Shown: in pieces, positions 7,389 through 9,293 of the stretch
Position numbering within the stretch: the stretch's first letter is position 1
Layout: each line of letters begins with the position of its first letter
Source: an uncultured Clostridia bacterium
Lineage (GTDB): Bacteria; Bacillota; Clostridia; Christensenellales; UBA1242
NCBI GenBank assembly: GCA_944383945.1
Contig: CALWRL010000024.1
Span: 1-9,293 of the forward strand
Length of the DNA: 9,293 bases
Direction of reading: 5' to 3'
The notes under the pieces: model-generated
What the model was told of the DNA's origin: nothing
The model's input: only the letters and a program-made list of their open reading frames with translations
Databases searched by the model: none
Program-made: the position numbers and the translations under genes

Positions 7389-7417
7389 TTATTAACAAAA
7401 ATAAAAAAAACAAACAA
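7389..7417 (-). promoter_or_regulatory. Weak candidate promoter before the DUF1385-PrmC fusion
   Basis: The minus strand reads TTGTTT (7412-7417, 3 of 6), 17 bases, then TAATAA (7389-7394, 3 of 6), with seven bases to the ATG. The -35-like box sits inside the hairpin that follows the 420-codon gene. If that hairpin terminates, the fusion and prfA need a promoter here, but the match is poor. Confidence 0.2.
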
Positions 7418-7431
7418 AATTGTTTGTTTTT
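7403..7431 (-). terminator. GC-poor intrinsic terminator-like hairpin after the 420-codon gene
   Basis: Arms 7406-7415 (AAAAACAAAC) and 7422-7431 (GTTTGTTTTT) pair perfectly around a six-base loop. On the minus strand the stem is followed by an unbroken T-run (complement of 7403-7410). It overlaps the stop codon at 7430-7432. The stem has only two G-C pairs, so termination may be partial and allow read-through to prmC-prfA. Confidence 0.55.
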
Positions 7432-8692
7432 ATAAACTTAATTCTTCTAAATGATCGCTATTTTCTAATCTTATTAATGGAGAATTAGATGTTTTATAAT
7501 TATATTTTGCTTGCGAAAAAACAATTGGAATGTTAGATTGTTTTGCGTATTTTATTTCTAATTCTGTTATTTCGCCTAAACAAAAAATAGCAATTGGCAA
7601 ATTTGTTTTAGCATCTTCTTCATAGATGTTTTTTCTTAAAAATGCAACTTCATTAAAATTTAATGATTTGTTTTTAAAACTTTCGCTGTTTAAGTAACAA
7701 TGCTTTTGTTTGCTAACAAGAACTCCTTCTTTTGTTCCGTCATCATCTATATAAGCATCTTTGTTGCTTATAGCGATTAAATTATTGTTTGGAATATCAT
7801 CACCAAAAACAACTGCAACATAATCTTTAAGATTTCTAAATGTTTTTAAATTTGAATTATCAACATACGACGCTGAAATGTAATCATTTAAAAATTGTTT
7901 TCGCTTTCGCTGTGAAAAAATCCCCATAAAATCAAATTCTGGTTCCTTTGCTAATTCGCCAAACTTTTCCTTAACGCCTCGTCTTTCAATCCTCGTAACA
8001 TGCATTAAAAAATTTTTTTGTTGCTTGCCAATATTATATATTTTTACACCTGTTTCTTCTGAAAGTTTTTTGTCAATATCAGCCTCTTCAAATTTGTATA
8101 AACTCTTTTTTAAATCTTCAAAAGAATTTTCTTGCATTTCTTTAAACGCATCATATAAAAGCTCTTTCAATCCTTTAAATTTATTTAAATCAGTACTTAA
8201 AATTATTTCTTCTCGTGAATTTAAAAGATTAAAAAATTCTTCTAGTTTTTTATATTTTTCATTGTCCAAAAAAACTTTTTTATGGTATGCGTCATTAAAA
8301 GTTTCAAGATTAACCATAACACTGTTGTAATGATCTTTAAAAACCTTGGCACAACAATATTCCTTTAAAACATAATTAACTAAATCTCTATTATCTATAA
8401 ATTTACCATAATATTTTTCAAGTTTCTTTTGCCCGGAAAGCAAAATTGATTGCATTATATTTTTAACATCTTTTTCTAAAAAATATTCGATTTTGCAGTT
8501 TAAAAGAGCATCTTCACTGGAATTTAAAAGTTCTTTAATCTCTAACAAAATTTCAAAACCACTTTCTCCATCATCTATTTTCATTGCTCTTATCATTTCA
8601 CAGGCATTAATAAGTCTTAATGTGTCTTCAGAATCTTTGCCTATAATTTCATAACTAATGTGATTTTTTAATTTATTTATTTCTGCACTCAT
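7430..8692 (-). CDS. Hypothetical 420-residue protein; possible ADP-ribosyltransferase-like C-terminus
   Basis: I do not recognise a named family. Residues 1-215 are predicted mostly helical and charged, with a CC pair at 113-114. The C-terminal half has a different texture: FLMHVTRIERRG (228-239), DYISASYVDN (270-279), YVAVVFGDDIPNNNLIAIS (291-309), FNEVAFLRKN (346-355) and PIAIFCLGEITE followed by AKQSNIPIVF (383-392). The order His (H231), Ser-x-Ser (S273, S275), Glu (E348) on strand-like segments is reminiscent of ADP-ribosyltransferase folds such as those with R/H, STS and ExE signatures. This is inference by eye and could be wrong. No signal peptide or membrane helix is seen. It sits between rpmE and the DUF1385-prmC-prfA block, where related genomes usually have no such gene. 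It has its own strong promoter, no Shine-Dalgarno and a terminator-like hairpin, so it looks like an independent insertion. Confidence 0.8.
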   Translation of the reverse strand: MSAEINKLKNHISYEIIGKDSEDTLRLINACEMIRAMKIDDGESGFEILLEIKELLNSSEDALLNCKIEYFLEKDVKNIMQSILLSGQKKLEKYYGKFIDNRDLVNYVLKEYCCAKVFKDHYNSVMVNLETFNDAYHKKVFLDNEKYKKLEEFFNLLNSREEIILSTDLNKFKGLKELLYDAFKEMQENSFEDLKKSLYKFEEADIDKKLSEETGVKIYNIGKQQKNFLMHVTRIERRGVKEKFGELAKEPEFDFMGIFSQRKRKQFLNDYISASYVDNSNLKTFRNLKDYVAVVFGDDIPNNNLIAISNKDAYIDDDGTKEGVLVSKQKHCYLNSESFKNKSLNFNEVAFLRKNIYEEDAKTNLPIAIFCLGEITELEIKYAKQSNIPIVFSQAKYNYKTSNSPLIRLENSDHLEELSL

Positions 8693-8698
8693 ATATTT

Positions 8699-8727
8699 AT
8701 ATTATAAAAAAAGCGATTAATTGTCAA
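8699..8727 (-). promoter_or_regulatory. Strong predicted promoter of the 420-codon gene, leaderless spacing
   Basis: The minus strand has a perfect TTGACA (8722-8727). At 17 bases lies TAATAT (8699-8704); at 15 bases lies an overlapping perfect TATAAT (8701-8706). The ATG (8690-8692) is only six to eight bases beyond, so the transcript should begin at or within about two bases of the start codon. There is no Shine-Dalgarno. The A/T tracts upstream of the -35 box could act as an UP element. Confidence 0.65.
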
Positions 8728-8907
8728 TATTTATTTTTTATTAACCACAAATTAAAATAAATGAACTAAATTATAAATTAAATATTTAATTAATTAAAAA
8801 AATATTAATAATTAAAATAAATGAAAAAATAATAAAATTAACGAAAATAATTAATTTTTAATTAAAAAATCAAAAATATAAAAAATTAAAAATTAATTGA
8901 AACAAAT
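8728..8907. other. Extremely AT-rich intergenic spacer (about 6% G+C)
   Basis: By hand count about 11 of roughly 180 bases are G or C. No open frame, RNA gene or clear palindrome is visible beyond A/T tracts and two copies of a 16-base direct repeat. It separates the terminator after rpmE from the promoter of the 420-codon gene and is much more AT-rich than the other spacers. Confidence 0.8.
8750..8825. repeat. 16-base direct repeat, two copies 60 bases apart
   Basis: The sequence AATTAAAATAAATGAA occurs at 8750-8765 and 8810-8825 with an exact 60-base offset. Being low complexity it may be coincidental or the remnant of a local duplication. Confidence 0.5.
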
Positions 8908-8939
8908 AAAAAAAACCTTAAAGATAATTAAGGTTTTTT
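8908..8939 (-). terminator. Intrinsic terminator after rpmE
   Basis: Arms 8910-8921 (AAAAAACCTTAA) and 8928-8939 (TTAAGGTTTTTT) form a perfect 12-base stem with a six-base loop. On the minus strand the stem runs into an eight-base T-run (complement of 8908-8915). It begins 13 bases after the rpmE stop codon and ends the pnp-rpmE transcription unit. The symmetry means it could also work on the plus strand. Confidence 0.9.
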
Positions 8940-8952
8940 AATATAAAATAAA

Positions 8953-9156
8953 TTATTTTCCAATTCTTTTATTAAATCTTTCAACGCGACCACTTGTGTC
9001 AACAATTTTTTGTTTTCCAGTAAAGAAAGGATGGCACTTATTGCATATATCAATTTTCATTTCTTCACCTTCATAAGTAGAACCTGTTTTAAAAGTGTTT
9101 CCACAAGCACATTTAACAGTTATTTCGTGATAGTTTGGGTGTCCTGTTTCTTTCAT
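8953..9156 (-). CDS. rpmE: 50S ribosomal protein L31, zinc-binding type
   Basis: L31 (bL31) sits in the large-subunit central protuberance and bridges the two ribosomal subunits. The 67-residue product reads MKETGHPNYHEITVKCACGN at its start and ends with the conserved block CHPFFTGKQKIVDTSGRVERFN. Cysteines C16, C18, C38 and C41 form the CxC and CxxC pairs of the zinc-containing type, so this is not the zinc-free paralogue used in zinc starvation. The frame is open for 14 codons further upstream, but the start is fixed by an ideal ribosome site and by family length. It follows the S1-domain gene directly and is closed by a strong terminator. In many Clostridium-like genomes rho, rather than this gene, precedes rpmE. 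Confidence 0.97.
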   Translation of the reverse strand: MKETGHPNYHEITVKCACGNTFKTGSTYEGEEMKIDICNKCHPFFTGKQKIVDTSGRVERFNKRIGK

Positions 9157-9160
9157 ATTT

Positions 9161-9168
9161 CCCTCCTT
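9161..9168 (-). promoter_or_regulatory. Ribosome binding site deciding the rpmE start
   Basis: AAGGAGGG on the minus strand lies four bases before the ATG at 9154-9156 and overlaps the TAA stop (9167-9169) of the upstream gene. It rules out the longer in-frame start 14 codons upstream and suggests translational coupling of the two genes. Confidence 0.85.
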
Positions 9169-9293
9169 ATTGTTGTTTGCTAACAAGTTTAAGATCAACT
9201 CTACCCTTGTTATCTATTTTTATAACTTCAACTTCAACTTCATCGCCTTCTTTAACAACATCTTCAACTTTTTCAACACGCTTTGAAGCAAGT
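9167..9293 (-). CDS. pnp: C-terminal S1 domain, probably polynucleotide phosphorylase (5' part outside window)
   Basis: Only the last 41 codons are present. They read LASKRVEKVEDVVKEGD followed by alternating Glu/Val and IDNKGRVDLK, ending VSKQQ. This is the second half of an S1 RNA-binding domain. The string RVEKVEDVVKEGD and the closing (D/N)xxGR(I/V)(D/N)L are typical of the extreme C-terminus of PNPase, the phosphorolytic 3'-5' exoribonuclease of mRNA decay. The usual final LSRK is replaced by LKLVSKQQ, so another S1 protein (for example a small general-stress S1 protein) is not excluded. It does not look like the end of Rho. Confidence 0.7.
   Translation of the reverse strand, partial: LASKRVEKVEDVVKEGDEVEVEVIKIDNKGRVDLKLVSKQQ

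Noticed and set aside
7382..7417. Longer DUF1385-PrmC fusion starting at an in-frame TTG at 7415-7417
   Set aside because: The TTG lies within the hairpin after the 420-codon gene, lacks a ribosome site, and adds only a Phe/Val-rich stretch of T-run origin; the ATG at 7379-7381 is better.
8025..8330. Plus-strand open frame of 101 codons inside the 420-codon gene
   Set aside because: Ser/Leu-rich antisense shadow of a charged coding region without start signals.
9157..9198. Fourteen-codon N-terminal extension of L31
   Set aside because: It overlaps the upstream coding region, and an ideal AAGGAGGG site points to the ATG at 9154-9156, which gives the normal family start.
9167..9293. Tail of Rho, expected before rpmE in many Clostridium-like genomes
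   Set aside because: The residues form an S1-domain end with the RVEKVEDVVKEGD pattern; Rho ends in a helicase-domain helix without this pattern.
1..9293. Recoded UGA (tryptophan) as in Mollicutes-like genomes
   Set aside because: Tryptophans inspected in SecG, RF1, the 82-residue protein and others use TGG, and no long frame needs read-through of TGA. The absence of TGA stops is explained by AT-rich bias towards TAA.
1..9293. CRISPR arrays, tRNA or rRNA genes, insertion sequences, integrase sites
   Set aside because: No regularly spaced repeats, cloverleaf-like sequences, transposase motifs or terminal inverted repeats were visible on either strand.

Overview
The window looks like chromosomal DNA of a low-GC Gram-positive bacterium, most likely an uncultured Clostridia-type Bacillota. 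The reasons are the very AT-rich composition, overwhelmingly TAA stops, strong AAGGAG-type ribosome sites on several genes, and the rpmE / DUF1385 / prmC / prfA gene order familiar from Clostridium-like genomes. All tryptophans I checked are TGG and no gene ends in TGA, so nothing suggests a recoded UGA. Assignment below class level is not possible from the sequence alone.

Every gene but one lies on the minus strand, so minus-strand transcription runs from the right edge to the left. At the right edge is the end of an S1-domain protein, probably polynucleotide phosphorylase, followed directly by rpmE (ribosomal protein L31, zinc type) and a clear intrinsic terminator. A spacer of about 180 bases with only about 6% G+C follows. 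Next is an unrecognised 420-residue gene with its own strong promoter and a weak terminator-like hairpin overlapping its stop. Then comes an unusual fusion of a DUF1385 (YqhQ-like) membrane protein to the release-factor methyltransferase PrmC. It is followed 15 bases later by prfA, which encodes RF1, the substrate of PrmC. An unrecognised 418-residue gene with a lysine/glycine-rich basic segment comes last and ends on a bidirectional terminator.

That terminator is shared with the only plus-strand gene, a 122-residue orphan driven by a textbook promoter (TTGACA-17-TATAAT). To its left, divergently transcribed, are a small two-helix membrane protein (82 residues), secG, and rnr (RNase R, cut by the left edge).

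Functionally this is mostly housekeeping: mRNA decay (PNPase-like tail, RNase R), translation termination (PrmC plus RF1), ribosome structure (L31) and protein export (SecG). The accessory-looking parts are the 420-, 418- and 122-residue genes. The two observations most worth following are the DUF1385-PrmC fusion, whose DUF1385 half has lost its hallmark His/Glu motif and which holds an internal ribosome site exactly where a normal-length PrmC would begin, and a split in start-site design. Five complete genes have good Shine-Dalgarno sites, while four have none and instead carry a promoter-like -10 box within about 5 to 10 bases of the ATG, which predicts leaderless or nearly leaderless mRNAs.
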